Below, piece after piece: positions 10,201-20,045 of a DNA stretch of 64,000 nucleotides (the first letter of the stretch is position 1; every line of letters starts with the position of its first letter). The notes below the pieces were generated by a model. That model searched no databases, had not been told where the DNA came from, and saw only the letters and a list, made by a program, of their open reading frames with translations. Source of the stretch: Aporrectodea caliginosa (Eukaryota > Annelida > Clitellata > Crassiclitellata > Lumbricidae); the NCBI GenBank assembly GCA_020284085.1, contig JACEVL010000517.1, positions 692,501-756,500 of the forward strand, in the 5' to 3' direction. Both the position numbers and the translations under genes were made by a program.

Positions 10201-12844
10201 GCAATGGACTCGACAAATGACTGAGGACATTGGAGATCATTTATTCGTACCCATCGTCACCAAATGGCTGGCATCAGGAACTGATGATGATGATGAATAC
10301 AGAGATCAATTTAGCATGTAGTTTAGCAACTATGTTACAGGTAACAATGAGAGTAAATAAGTAATGACTACAATCATCGTGTCATAAGTTCAGTTGTAAT
10401 AGTAGTAATGTTGGCAGCTGTAATAGTAGTAGTATTAATGTTAATGTTGAAATTAATATGTTAATATTAGAAAACGAAATGAAAACGAATACAAAACAAA
10501 ATATTTAAAATCAATACCGCCATCCATGATACATTATTTCTGAATAGATTTTGCAGGGCATGCAACTGTAGAAAACAACTCATTACCGATATTTCTATAG
10601 TTCAAATAATTGAGTAATTCTCTATTGTGCTACATAAATTCGTTGTTCTAAGCCTTATTAATAAAACCGTTTAGGTTGGGATGATGGTCGAATCCGTTCC
10701 TTTTATCCGGAATCTGGAAAGCCGATGTACACAATGGACAACGCGTACGGAGGAAGCGTTACAGCGCTCGAGACCTTTGCCGACTGTTCCCACGTGATCA
10801 GCGGAAGTAACCTAGGTCACGTGGTCGTCTGGGATGTTCCGGGGCAGAACAACGTTCGTCGCCAGGGGGCTCACGTGACCAAGCACTTCCTGTTGAAGGA
10901 GCACAAGGCCGAGGTGACTTGCATTCGGGTGCGGAGGAACGACGCAGAGTGTATTACGTCAAGCATCGATGGATCGTGCATCATTTGGGATCTAGTGTGA
11001 GTTGTTGGCTATCTATCAGGTGATCAAGGTGATTGATTGAATGGTTGATTGGTTGATTGCATCACTGACTGATTGATCGACCAGCTGACTGAGAAGGAAT
11101 GAACAAATGAACTAACAGACGAATGAACGATGGATTGACAGATTGATTGATTGATTGATCGATTGATTGATTGATCGATTGATTGATGCAGACTAATGAA
11201 CGTTGGATTGATTGATTAATTGATTGATCGATTGATCGATCGATTGATCGATCGATTGATTGATCAGTTGTTCATTCAGTCAGTCAATGAGTTGGTCATT
11301 TCATTTGATACATGACTCATTGAATAGCATAATCAATCATTTTTTCTATCAAAATTAATCAAATGTATTATATATGGCACTCATAAGCCCAAGGTCAATA
11401 AAATCTTAATCTAACCTACAAAAAATTTGTAACTATCTAAGTCATCAGATTCATCAGTAAATGAATCGATCAATTAATTAATCAATCAATCAATCAATCA
11501 ATCAAATAATCAATTAAGGCTAATTACTATAATTGTAATTGGGCAATTTATATAAACGCTACTCAAAGAGCAATACATATCAGAATAATGAATATGAAAT
11601 ATTTTAGTGCCAAGTGCCGACGCCAGATGCTGCGTGTCAACACGCTATTCAAGTACGTCTGCTACCATCCAGATGAACATCAGATCCTAACGACCGGAAC
11701 GGATCGAAAGATCGGATACTGGGAAACTTTTGATGCTTCGATGATCCGGGAACTGGAAGGATCGCTGTCAGGGTCTGTCAATTCCCTTGACATTTCTGCC
11801 GATGGAACTTACTTTGTCAGCGGAGGAGACGACAAAATGGTTAAGGTATGACGGCTCTCGGTTTTTGTAAGATAAGGTGTTGAATTTTGCTTACATTTGA
11901 CCTAATTCACCAGTTATTTAGATATTCACTTTAATTTTGCTCTGTAAGTTTTATTAAGTTTACACCTATTTTACACTAATTTGCATATTGACCTATTTTT
12001 TTATGTAAATTTTGTTCACTTTTGACTTATTTTTGCATATTGACCTATATTAAACAACTTAATGAAAAGGAGACTGATAGCCTGTCAACTTGGAATGGGT
12101 TATTATTGATTTTACTAGCAAGAATAGGTTTGGTGTATTGACCTAATTAATATTTTACAACGATTACATTACATTTACATAGTCTTACAATTATATTACA
12201 TTACGATTAAAATATATTACAATTATATTATGTTACAAATACATTATATCACATTAACATTACAATTGAATTATATTGCAATTACATTATATTACAATTA
12301 CACGTACATTACATTTACATTATATTACAGTCACATTATATTACAATTACATTATATCACATTAACATTACATTGCATTTAAATTGTATCACAATTACAC
12401 AATGTTACAATTACACATACATTACTGTTACATTATAATATTATTACAATTACATTATATTAAATGAATGAATGAGTGAATGAAATGAATATCACATTAA
12501 CATAACATTATAATTATTACAATTATATCAGATCACAACTACATTGTATTACAATTACACATGCATTACTGTTACATTACAATTACATTATACCACAGTA
12601 ACTCTACATTCAATCACATTATATTACAGAATAATAAATATTCTGCATTACAGTTGCATTACACTGTATGTTACAGGTCTGGACTTACGATCAGGGGGAG
12701 ATGACCCACATCGGTCTTGGACACAGCGCCCCGGTCACCCGTGTGAAGATCAGCCCAGATGAACAGCACATCATCAGCGTCAGCACCGATGGCGCCATCT
12801 TGCGCTGGACGTTCCCTCATAAACCCACCTTCGTCGACCACTAG
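1738..12844 (+). CDS. CFAP52: CFAP52 (WDR16), complete gene, 12 coding exons plus one alternative exon
   Basis: Cilia- and flagella-associated protein 52 is a WD40 protein made of two beta-propellers. It sits inside the doublet microtubule near the inner junction of cilia and flagella. The joined exons give 631 residues, against 620 in the human protein. All junctions keep phase. Diagnostic stretches run in order: HPDGKHIIYPIGCTV, GHTNNVSCVAIAKSGRYIAS, VFSPNDKYLVSLGG, KDRFSLGV, ITVPNMTCN, TSSIDGSCIIWDLV, SGTDRKI-like TGTDRKIGYW, RELEGSLSGSVNSLD and VSTDGAILRW. The start ATG opens MADEYSDMPLLGLESMIGFGG, matching the family's N-terminal IGF.G. Intron 3 begins with GC. Exon 5 is duplicated. Introns carry SINEs and minisatellites. 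Symbol and function come from family knowledge; expression was not examined. Confidence 0.97.
1964..2046 (-). repeat. Interspersed repeat in CFAP52 intron 1
   Basis: The reverse complement contains 'gtgaataagctggtgccct', then a cgagtggc block and an 'attacgattacgat' tail. The same order occurs in the + direction at 54585-54672, and a related form at 51584-51660. This looks like the 3' end of a retroposon family. Confidence 0.55.
2857..3056 (+). CDS. CFAP52: CFAP52 exon 2
   Basis: Acceptor gctcag|gt, donor aag|gtcagt. Encodes the first WD blade region including LGCTV-like IGCTVAIEEVK, DFLSGHTNNVSCVAI and SGQVTYMGFK. Very close to vertebrate CFAP52. Confidence 0.97.
3226..3300. repeat. (CATA)n microsatellite, CFAP52 intron 2
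   Basis: Degenerate cataca/tgcata tetranucleotide repeats ending about 65 bp before exon 3. Confidence 0.85.
3366..3502 (+). CDS. CFAP52: CFAP52 exon 3
   Basis: Acceptor gtaag|gct. Encodes ADIIVWDFQERQIYCKL, then VFSPNDKYLVSLGGQDDG. The exon must end in ..ggcag to join exon 4 as GSIVVWN, which puts the non-canonical donor GCAAGT at 3503. Confidence 0.95.
3735..3781. repeat. (GAAT)n microsatellite
   Basis: Short 'gaatgaat' run at the 3' tail side of the adjacent minus-strand SINE, possibly its tail. Confidence 0.8.
3778..4062 (-). mobile_element. tRNA-derived SINE in CFAP52 intron 3
   Basis: On the minus strand the head has a box A-like 'tagtggtaagcatgctag' and a box B-like 'gggcttcaaatccc'. 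About 210 bp of its body is a close inverted match to 7668-7885 in intron 6. Confidence 0.75.
4085..4343. repeat. (GATT)n-rich region up to CFAP52 exon 4
   Basis: Degenerate gattgatt/gaatgaat repeats run straight into the acceptor gattgcag of exon 4. The branchpoint and pyrimidine tract are therefore inside simple repeat. Confidence 0.9.
4344..4472 (+). CDS. CFAP52: CFAP52 exon 4
   Basis: Acceptor gattgcag|c, donor aa|gtaagt. Encodes SIVVWNISKKEAICGSP and YSNNSDDVFISGGK. Ends in phase 2, with AA waiting for one base from either exon 5 version. Confidence 0.95.
4610..4893 (-). mobile_element. tRNA-derived SINE (family also at 31445, 45995 and 19010)
   Basis: The reverse strand begins with a tRNA-like head ('tagtgtaatggtaacac' and 'gcgggatcgattcccgc'), continues through 'ggcgtcc...gcatggctgcc', and ends in a variable poly(ATT) tail. 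Three further copies share this body and tail. Confidence 0.8.
5108..5207 (+). CDS. CFAP52: CFAP52 exon 5a
   Basis: 100 nt, strong pyrimidine-rich acceptor (ccccctcgtttcag|g), weak donor cag|gttggt. Encodes DTLRVWNLSLADRKI, then RPTDVKTGQVKRVVRCIQ. This is the version closer to human (GTIRVWELDLPNRKI), so I take it as the default form. Confidence 0.9.
5403..5502 (+). CDS. CFAP52: CFAP52 exon 5b, tandem duplicate and probable alternative exon
   Basis: 100 nt, same phases as 5a, acceptor atgcag|c, good donor cag|gtagga. Encodes CTLRVWKLNVGTNKI, then IPTDAHVGQYRRVFRNIQ with no stop. It shares 18 of 33 residues with 5a, including LRVW, PTD, GQ and the final IQ. Reading 5a into 5b shifts the frame and hits a stop at the 14th codon, so the two should be used one at a time. 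Confidence 0.85.
5717..5795 (+). mobile_element. CR1-like LINE 3' tail
   Basis: Contains 'gtgcactgcgagaggcgc', then 'tatataagctgata' and ATACA repeats. It is the mirror of the minus-strand LINE end at 48310-48370, and is a severely 5'-truncated insertion in CFAP52 intron 5. Confidence 0.6.
5796..6965. other. CFAP52 intron 5, nothing recognised
   Basis: AT-rich intronic sequence without open frames of note. A short C-rich stretch lies near 6120 and a 'taatc' repeat near 6770. Confidence 0.5.
6978..7215. repeat. (TA)n and (TATA/TACA) repeats
   Basis: Includes an almost pure TA run from about 7164 to 7214, ending roughly 100 bp upstream of CFAP52 exon 6. Confidence 0.95.
7312..7535 (+). CDS. 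CFAP52: CFAP52 exon 6
   Basis: Acceptor ctccag|gtt, donor aa|gtacta. Encodes VSEDDKFFFCGTTSGDIMAV, then GPEKDRFSLGVTALALLKSG and ELVVGAGDGTVCLVKD. Matches human DDDDSFFYLGTTTGDIL and KDKFSLGVSA. Confidence 0.96.
7668..7885 (+). mobile_element. SINE copy in CFAP52 intron 6, inverted relative to 3778-4062
   Basis: Carries 'ccaaggctaagaaaatgaag' and 'gcctcagggctagctta', matching the reverse complement of the intron 3 copy across the whole body. The tRNA-like head is truncated or lost. Confidence 0.75.
7886..8266. other. CFAP52 intron 6, remainder
   Basis: AT-rich, no recognisable element. Ends in the exon 7 acceptor. Confidence 0.5.
8267..8321 (+). CDS. CFAP52: CFAP52 exon 7
   Basis: Short 55-nt exon. 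Acceptor ttttcag|t, donor cag|gtcagt. Encodes (N)KVQKVQGAVTSVSLQGQQ, matching human KKIQLQGGITSITLRGEGHQ. The phase fits both neighbours. Confidence 0.9.
8856..8968 (+). CDS. CFAP52: CFAP52 exon 8
   Basis: Acceptor cttctttcag|ttc, donor ca|gtgagt. Encodes FFVGTIQGNIYNF, then LLTTCHYDAVSDVAFP. Matches human FFVGTEESHIYRV and TCHFDAVEDIVFP. Confidence 0.95.
9223..9403. repeat. 24-bp minisatellite, CFAP52 intron 8
   Basis: About seven units of the pattern 'cagtactatactacataaa' plus ttgac (24 bp). Ends about 60 bp before exon 9. Confidence 0.9.
9464..9612 (+). CDS. CFAP52: CFAP52 exon 9
   Basis: Acceptor cacatgcag|t, donor g|gtcagc. Encodes GCSELVATCSGQDVRLWNT, then ELLRITVPNMTCNAVAIMRD and GKSVISG. 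Flanked closely on both sides by 24-bp-period minisatellites. Confidence 0.95.
9615..10128. repeat. 24-bp minisatellite, CFAP52 intron 9
   Basis: About 21 units of the pattern 'ctggcaatatcattgttaca' plus ttaa. It starts three bases after the exon 9 donor, whose gtcagctgg merges into the first unit. Because 24 is a multiple of three, a false 179-codon minus-strand frame repeats MILPVNVT. Confidence 0.95.
10129..10674. other. CFAP52 intron 9, remainder
   Basis: AT-rich non-coding sequence. No element or gene recognised. Confidence 0.5.
10675..10996 (+). CDS. CFAP52: CFAP52 exon 10
   Basis: Largest exon, 322 nt. Acceptor ccgtttag|gt, donor gt|gtgagt. Encodes WDDGRIRSFYPESGKPMY, GGSVTALETF, VISGSNLGHVVVWDV, and ECITSSIDGSCIIWDLV. 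Covers parts of the second propeller. Confidence 0.96.
11020..11515. repeat. (GATT)n/(AATC)n rich region, CFAP52 intron 10
   Basis: Degenerate gattgatt and gatcgatt tracts, then the opposite-strand form (aatcaatc) at about 11470-11510. The two are complementary and could form a long RNA hairpin. Confidence 0.85.
11608..11845 (+). CDS. CFAP52: CFAP52 exon 11
   Basis: Acceptor atattttag|t, donor aag|gtatga. Encodes RRQMLRVNTLFKYVCYHPDE, TGTDRKIGYWETFD, IRELEGSLSGSVNSLDIS and VSGGDDKMVK. Near-identical in layout to the human exon segment. Confidence 0.96.
12140..12670. repeat. ATTACA-rich degenerate repeat, CFAP52 intron 11
   Basis: Loose tandem copies of 'attacattatattacaat' with variants. 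Ends directly at the exon 12 acceptor (tgttacag). Confidence 0.85.
12677..12844 (+). CDS. CFAP52: CFAP52 exon 12 (stop codon)
   Basis: Acceptor atgttacag|gtc. Encodes VWTYDQGEMTHIGLGHSAPV, ISPDEQHIISVSTDGAILRW and a short tail FPHKPTFVDH, ending in TAG at 12842. The 3' untranslated region follows. attaaa-type poly(A) signals appear near 13470. Confidence 0.95.
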   Translation, partial: VWTYDQGEMTHIGLGHSAPVTRVKISPDEQHIISVSTDGAILRWTFPHKPTFVDH

Positions 12845-13910
12845 ATGTCGCTGCGCTTGAAGAACTTGAACACGAACGGATTCAAAAACTGAAATTAGAA
12901 CTTGGAACTAACTGGGCAGATGATAATTTTATGTTTATGCTACAAGGTTTAGTTTTATCTGCATGCTTATCTACGTCTTCTTGCTTGTCTAAGCAACCGA
13001 ATCACGTCACTGAAATTTTAATTTGATTTTCTGAGCAATCATTCATAAATCCCAGTGTTGAATTTTTATAAGCATTACGTCTTGTCCATACACAACCGTG
13101 GAAATTTGCGCCAAATAGAAAATTTGCACTTAAATATAAATTTTGCACCGAATTTAAATTTGCACCAAAGTAAATAATTTGTGCAAAAAATACACAAGTA
13201 AAAATTTAGGCAACATTCCAGAAGGCTATCCAATCGCCTCTAGACCTAGAAAATTACGGTTGTAAAATAAGGATCTATCAAATACTCTGCTTTTCGAAAA
13301 CAACAGTCGATCAAATCTCAGAAATCTAATTAACGTAATGCAGTTTCTTAACATTTTAGCGACGAGAGTGCACTAAAAGCAAATGGGAAACCAATGCAGC
13401 TCATAATTAAAAGTGTCGATCTTGTTCTGTTGAGAGCTTTGTGCTGATGGTGTAATATATTCTATGTATTATTAAAATTACAGAATCTTTGTCTTTTGAT
13501 TTTCATAGATTGTCCTGTGTTGATTAGGCTGAAATATACATGTACATAACATACTGAAATATGCATAACATACTGAAAGATACATAATAATTATACTTAA
13601 ATATACACAACATACTGAAATGTACATAACATACTGAAATATGCATTACATACTGATATATACATAACATTCAGTACACACTACATTATAATATATTTCA
13701 CATTGCATTAAAATGCATTTGCATTATATTGCATTTTATATAGCATTGTTGAAAGTGCACTATTGTAATATAATGATGTGACTAATTAAATTAAATTTAT
13801 ATAGCGCCGTTTTAATGTAGCTGGATGCAATACTGCCTGATAGAGGTAATAAAGGAAAACATGAGGTGACAGAGACACACACTGAACAGACGGGTAGATG
13901 GGTGGATGGA
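12845..13910. other. CFAP52 3' UTR and downstream flank
   Basis: AT-rich sequence after the stop codon. attaaa near 13470 could be the poly(A) signal. A loose 'acataacatactgaaatat' repeat occupies about 13540-13670. No further gene seen. Confidence 0.5.
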
Positions 13911-13939
13911 CGAATGGATCGATGAGTAGCAGGGTAGTT

Positions 13940-14022
13940 GGATGGGTGGATGGATGGATGGATGGAGGGATGGATGGATGGATGGATGGATGGATGGATT
14001 GATGGATGGATGGATTGATGGA
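13940..14022. repeat. (GGAT)n microsatellite
   Basis: Tetranucleotide ggatggat run with minor substitutions. Confidence 0.95.
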
Positions 14023-14630
14023 TAGTTTATCACAGAATGATTAGAATTGACATTATTATATCTGGACCACACTTGAGCAAATCTGTCGTCAATGGATTAG
14101 ATACTGTGCCTGACAGAAGCACTAGACAAATCACGATAGGAAATGAAGGAAGGAAGGAAGGAGGTAAGAAAGGAAAGAAGAAGCCAGGAAGGAAGGAAGG
14201 ACGAAATGGAGGATGATAGGAATGAAAGATTGGAGGAATGAAAGAAGGAAAACGGAAGAAAGAAAATAAGAGGGTAATCTAGATGATAATAATGGCATGA
14301 CTATTGAGAATTAAGCCACCGAGAAGCGTTTATATCGCTGACATGGCTCACACTATCAGACCAACGCCCACATACTTACTTACATGAGGCCCAACCGCAG
14401 GTAGACTTAGCATGTCCTTCAACACAGAGGCGTACGATACCCTCCCGTCCCTAAAGTGGGGATACGGGTACCCCTCGACCGTACCCCGGACAGTTAACAC
14501 GCCTATGCTTCAACCCATCGAATGCATTAATTTTATCTTCGTCTCTCGACAGTTACATGTGCTGTTTGTGACGTCTAGTTGTGATAAATTAATGCATTGT
14601 GATATATTTGTGATAAATAAATACAATATA
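14023..14630. other. Intergenic, with purine-rich GGAA segment; no gene recognised
   Basis: A ggaaggaa-rich stretch lies at 14145-14280. The rest, including 14330-14570, has no recognisable protein or repeat identity. Confidence 0.4.
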
Positions 14631-14631
14631 A

Positions 14632-14682
<51 letters not shown>

Positions 14683-14721
14683 TACAGACAGACAGACAGA
14701 CACAGAGACAGAAAAGAGACA

Positions 14722-14791
<70 letters not shown>

Positions 14792-14880
14792 GAGAGTGAG
14801 AGGGAGAGGGAGAGACGGACGGACGGACAGACAGAGACATAGACAGGGAGACAGAGACAGAGAGACAGAGAGAGAGGTAA
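14631..14880. repeat. (GACA)n/(GA)n microsatellite
   Basis: Pure gacagaca, then gagaga, then ggac tracts. Generates several false serine/leucine/cysteine frames on the minus strand and Arg/Glu/Asp frames on the plus strand. Confidence 0.97.
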
Positions 14881-15430
14881 GACGGGAGCAGAAAGTGAGG
14901 AAGGAAACACATTGAGATAGACAGAGACAGGTATGTAGACAGACAGACACACAGACATACACAGGCACACACAGAGACTAACAGAAAAGGCTACAGACAT
15001 TTGTGAACTGCGAAGGGAGAAACGAAGACATACAGACAAACAGACCGAAACGATGTAGACATTTAACTGCAGACAGTGTAGGGAGGAATTTAACAGGATG
15101 TAAATTGTGATGTAAGATACAGAGGCAGAGGAGAGATGATGCCAGCTGAGATCAAATCGCTTACTCAAACGACCGACAGGTGGCGATAGGTGTTTATGTT
15201 TTTGACCTTGACCTATTTCGTGTTATACGGCGCCTGCAGTTTCAGTTGCGTAATTCTATTTTGAGTCAGCAGACACGATTCATCAAAAGGCCATTTATAA
15301 GGTCATGCCCTATCATAGGCTCGTAGGTCTAAAAGATCCAAGGAATTGTGATTGCTACCAAAAGCATCAGTTGGAATTTATTATAATTTTTTTTACCTGG
15401 AGGTACTTCATTCCCCGGGGACTTAGAGAT

Positions 15431-15465
15431 TATATATTATTATTAACATTATTATTATCATTATT

Positions 15466-15558
<93 letters not shown>

Positions 15559-15640
15559 GTCATCGTCATCATCATCATCATCATCATCATCATCGTCATC
15601 ACCACCACCACCACCACCACATCATCTTCATCATTTATCA
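15431..15640. repeat. (ATC)n trinucleotide repeat
   Basis: About 55 nearly perfect ATC units ending in CAC units. Produces false poly-Ser and poly-Met frames. Confidence 0.97.
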
Positions 15641-15744
15641 TTATTACGCATCTATTAAGCATCTATTTTACAATGGCCAAGTAGCAATTTTGAGTAGTAG
15701 GCTAGTAGTTTCAGTTTAACGACACTGTGATAACAAAGATTATT

Positions 15745-15870
15745 AGGGTGACCGGCGAGATGAGTCCTATGTGACTTCACCGGTAGCCCACCACTCGGTT
15801 TGTAAAATTTTTATATTGTCATTTTGCTTTATTTTGTGGTGAATAAACTACTTACTTACTTACTTATTAA
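15745..15870 (+). mobile_element. Retroposon 3' end with (ACTT)n tail
   Basis: 'gtgacttcaccggtagccca' followed by 'gtgaataaactacttactta'. A similar ending with an ACTT tail is at about 43640-43855. Probably LINE 3' termini; the family is not identified. Confidence 0.4.
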
Positions 15871-16573
15871 CGTTGTCCTTCTCCTTTATCCAGGCTTGGG
15901 ACTGGCACTGCCTGGCACAAGGACACGGACGTGCAATGGCGGAGTTTCAATATTTTGTGTGTGAAGGACTTGCTCAATGTCCCTAAACTGTAACAGTCTT
16001 AGAGGAGTTTCGAAGTCACGCTCTCAAATTATTCAAAGCACTGTGAAATTGTAACTTGTAAACAATGCCTATAATTGCAATTGTAGGCCTATTTGAAATT
16101 GAAAATATTCCATGCTATAGCTTATGCCGTGCAGACACTGCAGAGTAGGCCTATTTGTACATAGGTTTGACAAAATGTCCCTTCTTGTCATAATATTCGC
16201 GAGATGGCGTCTGAATAACAAGCAGACTTTACAAAATGTAGACCTACTAAAGTAACTACATGGACCCCGAAGAAAGTGTATCGGGCAATTGTTAAATAGA
16301 TCATTATAAATAAAGAATTCGTTACTAATTAATGCGCATAAATATAGCCTTGTGACTTCGGGACGAAATTACACGGTGTATGGCCTTCAGAAAGCGTTCA
16401 CCGTCCGCGGCGCACAAGGCCAATACCTCCATAAGTTCATCAGGAGCCTGGAGCCGTTTATCAATACGTCTATTCTGCTTACTTACTCACACTATCACAG
16501 ATCCCGACGGATGCTTAAATTAGAGGTGTGCCGAGTGGCTATATGCTAAAGGTGCAAAGCAGCCTCACACACG

Positions 16574-16575
<2 letters not shown>
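15871..16575. other. Intergenic, nothing recognised
   Basis: Mixed-composition sequence. A 65-codon open frame near 16352 has no recognisable similarity. Confidence 0.4.
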
Positions 16576-16619
<44 letters not shown>

Positions 16620-16622
16620 ATG
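16576..16622. repeat. (CTG)n/(ATG)n trinucleotide repeat
   Basis: Ten or so CTG units followed by GAT units. Short. Confidence 0.95.
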
Positions 16623-16639
16623 CTGTGGGTTAGGGAGCC

Positions 16640-17580
16640 GCACCGTAAGTAAGTTGCGATGAACTGCCAAAAGTACCGGCAGGTGCGCGCTATCCGAGAA
16701 GCACCGGACATTCGCATAGGGTGTAGAACGATTTAACTCCACTCAGATGTGCACTTTTCCATGGTAAGGGTAATGGCGCGGATTGTGGGTTGCTGCAGTC
16801 GTTGTATTCTTAAACGATCCGGATTTATTTCCTCACCCCGTGCGATCGAATCCCGTTGGATTGACGAGTCTTGCCCAACCCACGGAACTTTGTAAGAGCA
16901 GTAGCTGGTGAGTACGGCCTCGCTTGCTATAATTATGCGCTTGTAATATTTAGGCCTAGCGCCAACGCGAAAGCTATCGGATTTAGCCAAGTAGCCCGAA
17001 CTCCCTCCACCCCAGCCCCCTTCCGACGAAAGTGTGCATATACATACAAGATCACTTCAACCACGTTGTTCCTTTTTTTGCATATTCGCCAGTTCCGGAC
17101 AGAGACTGATGGAATAAAACTTTCCGAGTTTACAGGAAGAAGTGCACGCATGCCGACAGTTTTATTGTTCGTGCGTCAGTATATTACCGGTCCGTATGCT
17201 GCGCCTTGAGCTCTCCACGGGCTCTGAAAACTTCCTGGGCTTCGCGGCGTGCCAAGAGAGGCCTTCAGGCGCCAGCCGCCAGTGGGGAGCTCCTCCACCG
17301 CGGCCAGCAGGGTAGACGTCACTAGACCGCTCGGCCGGGGAAAGTCGGATAGAGAGGAGATTATCATCGATGTGGCCGCTTGCCACTCTGTCGAAACGGA
17401 GTATCATTTTAGGCGGCGTTTGCAACCTGCAATTCAATCGAAACAATGGCCGGCGTTTGTTGAATTTACTAGATTTTGCGAGTGTTGTAAGCGCGTCTTG
17501 CTCGGCGCCATTGTTGGGCCGCTGTGTTTGAGCCGTTTGCGGATTATAAATCAGTAGAAGCAACATAGCGCCTGTTACGG
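16640..17580. other. GC-rich, CpG-containing segment of unknown role
   Basis: Clearly richer in G+C and CpG than its AT-rich surroundings, with overlapping open frames on both strands that resemble nothing I know. This composition is often seen at promoters or unannotated first exons. A donor-like 'ccatg|gtaagg' at about 16760 and 'gctgag|gtaggc' at about 17600 are possible, but I cannot link them to coding exons. Confidence 0.3.
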
Positions 17581-19005
17581 AAATAGCAATCGTACTGCTG
17601 AGGTAGGCAAATATATTATCTATGCTAGAAACGTTCGGTGTTAAACGATCAAGGTGATTATTATCCTCGGCTCGCGAAGGGTATCTAACTCAATATAAGA
17701 CGAAAAAGTGAATATCTTTTTTGCATGAAACAAAGATCAATTAGCAACTGCAGTCGGAGCTCTTTTAGGTATTAAGGTGTCAATCGCAAGTCACATATAA
17801 CAATAACTGATGTTAAGTTTAGGCTGTTATCGTGGAGTTTGAAAACCCGTTTCTAGGCCTATACAAGACCGTGTGTGACTAATTCGTTCTAGACAAATAA
17901 GATTGTATTTACATAGTTATTTAAATAGCAACTGCAGGGATTATAAACTCTACTAGTTTACTATACTGTACAGTTGATATCGTTCTAGAGATTCTGTTCT
18001 CCGTCTGAAAATGCTCGTTGATACGGTGATCTCCTATTTACGTATACCGTAAGTCTCGTATTCGATAGGCCTAAGACACAAGCTCACCTCCCAAAAGGAA
18101 TGCAGCATAGATAGAAAGTACAAGCGAGCTTGAATATCACGCTGTCTACAGACGCAGTAGATTAAGAAGTATTCGTGTAAAAGCCACCTTGCGTAGGTCG
18201 ACTGACTACAGAAAGTAGGCCTACAGATATTCGCACGATCCTTCAAAGCACAATTTTGCGCATTTATAATGCACACCTTGAAATGATGGCGTTGTTATCA
18301 GAAGAATTTTGCAACGGTTTTTACGTACCTACACCTGTGGCCTGAGGCTGTTCGGTGCAATGGACCAAAGGGAGGGGTATCTGTTTTGAAGTAAGATCAT
18401 GTGTGCTGTCTTACTCATGCAGAAACAGGATGAGCGTTGTTGGTGTTTTTCGGTCGTATTGAATGCACGGCTTTCTGCGGCTCGCTGCCGTGTATACATG
18501 TATACACAAGCGCCTACCTGTGTTATCCGGCCTGGAATTTTGAAGTGTACGCCCAGAGGTCGTTTATGGTATAGAACTATTATGGAATGATGCAGATTCA
18601 GAGAAGATGAGGGTTTTGTCAGGAATCTGGTTGAAATAACTTCTTGCAATTTCAGTACCCTCAATTTTCGCCTCAGATCCAAATTTCGGTATGACTTTGC
18701 GCGCGTTAGGCCTACATATTTAATTAATAATTTAATTAATGATACCCTGGCTTAGACTTCAGATTCATTTCGGCTATTGTTTGTTCTTTGTTTTTTGTTG
18801 TTGTTTACTTTAGTTTTTAATTTGACTTTTTCGATCGACATGCTTTCGATTGATTTGTTATTTTTTTCAGGAGTTAATATTTCATTTAGTTATCTAGTGT
18901 CTAAGTCTAGAATTATGTGTTTAATTTATATACTAAATAGGCTTTAGTGATTGTCAACCTATTGATCTGAGAGAACCCCTTATATAGTCAGAGGCGGCGT
19001 TGATA
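17581..19005. other. Intergenic, nothing recognised
   Basis: AT-rich, no supported gene. The minus-strand frame near 18329-18682 has no recognisable domain. Confidence 0.4.
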
Positions 19006-19131
19006 AAATGAGCAGTAAGGCGTGATGGGCGCCTTGCATGGCTGCCGTACAGTTAAATTAGACTCCTGTAATAACTTGTAATAATCCGTTCATAATATAT
19101 ATACTATGACTGCGGTGTGTCATTTTGAATA
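19006..19131 (+). mobile_element. SINE 3' part (family of 4610)
   Basis: Contains 'gcgccttgcatggctgccgt', 'taataacttgtaataatccg' and 'gcggtgtgtcattttgaat', matching 46140-46245 closely. The tRNA-like head is missing. Confidence 0.7.
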
Positions 19132-20045
19132 ATTTACACGAAAATGTTATATTTTAGTATAAGACCATTGATAGCAATCAGCATTATGAAGTGCATGGGA
19201 AAGTATATAGGGCCTACGTTAGTTCCACGGGGTGCACTACTGGGTCCACAGCTTCCTCCCCCACCCCCCATCAACCAATACCACTGATGACAATAGAGTA
19301 AAATGTAACTCTTCGGCGATGGTTCGAGGTATAACGGCTCTTCCGTGTTGCATGTTGTGGGAAAATGCAATGGGAACCGTATATTCCATCGATTCTGGCT
19401 CACGTCACTTTCAAGTAGGTCTTTATACATCTTGGTTATAGTCCGTGTGAGCTCGCAGATGTATTGAAGTGTCGTTAAATAACTAAAATTACTTGTCGCA
19501 GTATCGTAAACTCGAGAATTCCTGAAGCGCTATTCAACAGCTGATCGTAGGGCGTCGCCCAATTCACGAGTGCTGCGTCTAGTCAGATAGGTTAACTGCC
19601 CAGATCTCGGGGAAAAAAGAAACTCCGGTAGCAGCGAGAAAGAAGTTGGTGAGTATATGAGAGGTGCTTAAAATAATGCACTCTAGAAAAGCCCAGATAG
19701 ATAGATAGGAAGACTACACAGGAAGACAGAGAAGTTCTTACGGTGGTCGGTTGTGTTTAGCTTGAGAGGCTTGGGAAGGCGTTGCATGGATTGGATGTTA
19801 GCCAGAAGTCTTATTTATATTGACATTCAGACTAAGCAGCATGGAATTTTTTAACTGCATTACTTTAAATTGTGTTTCTCGCCTCTGAATTTCTGTGCCG
19901 CACGATCTTGCGTCTTTCCCGGGGTGTAGACGTCCCTGCTTTTAATTTAAAAAGTATGTATGTGTACATTTTTTATACATTATATGTAATACGTATGTGC
20001 TAGACGTTGTCCCGTCCTAAGACGGTTGAAATGACCTTCATAACG
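19132..20045. other. Intergenic, nothing recognised
   Basis: No gene or repeat identified apart from short simple-sequence runs. A donor-like 'gttg|gtgagt' occurs near 19650 without coding context. Confidence 0.35.

Noticed and set aside
14412..15168. Arg/Glu-rich and Ser/Leu/Cys-rich frames
   Set aside because: Derived from GACA and GA microsatellites. The same applies to 53293-53818, 55792-56256, 56486-57102 and 58993-59861.
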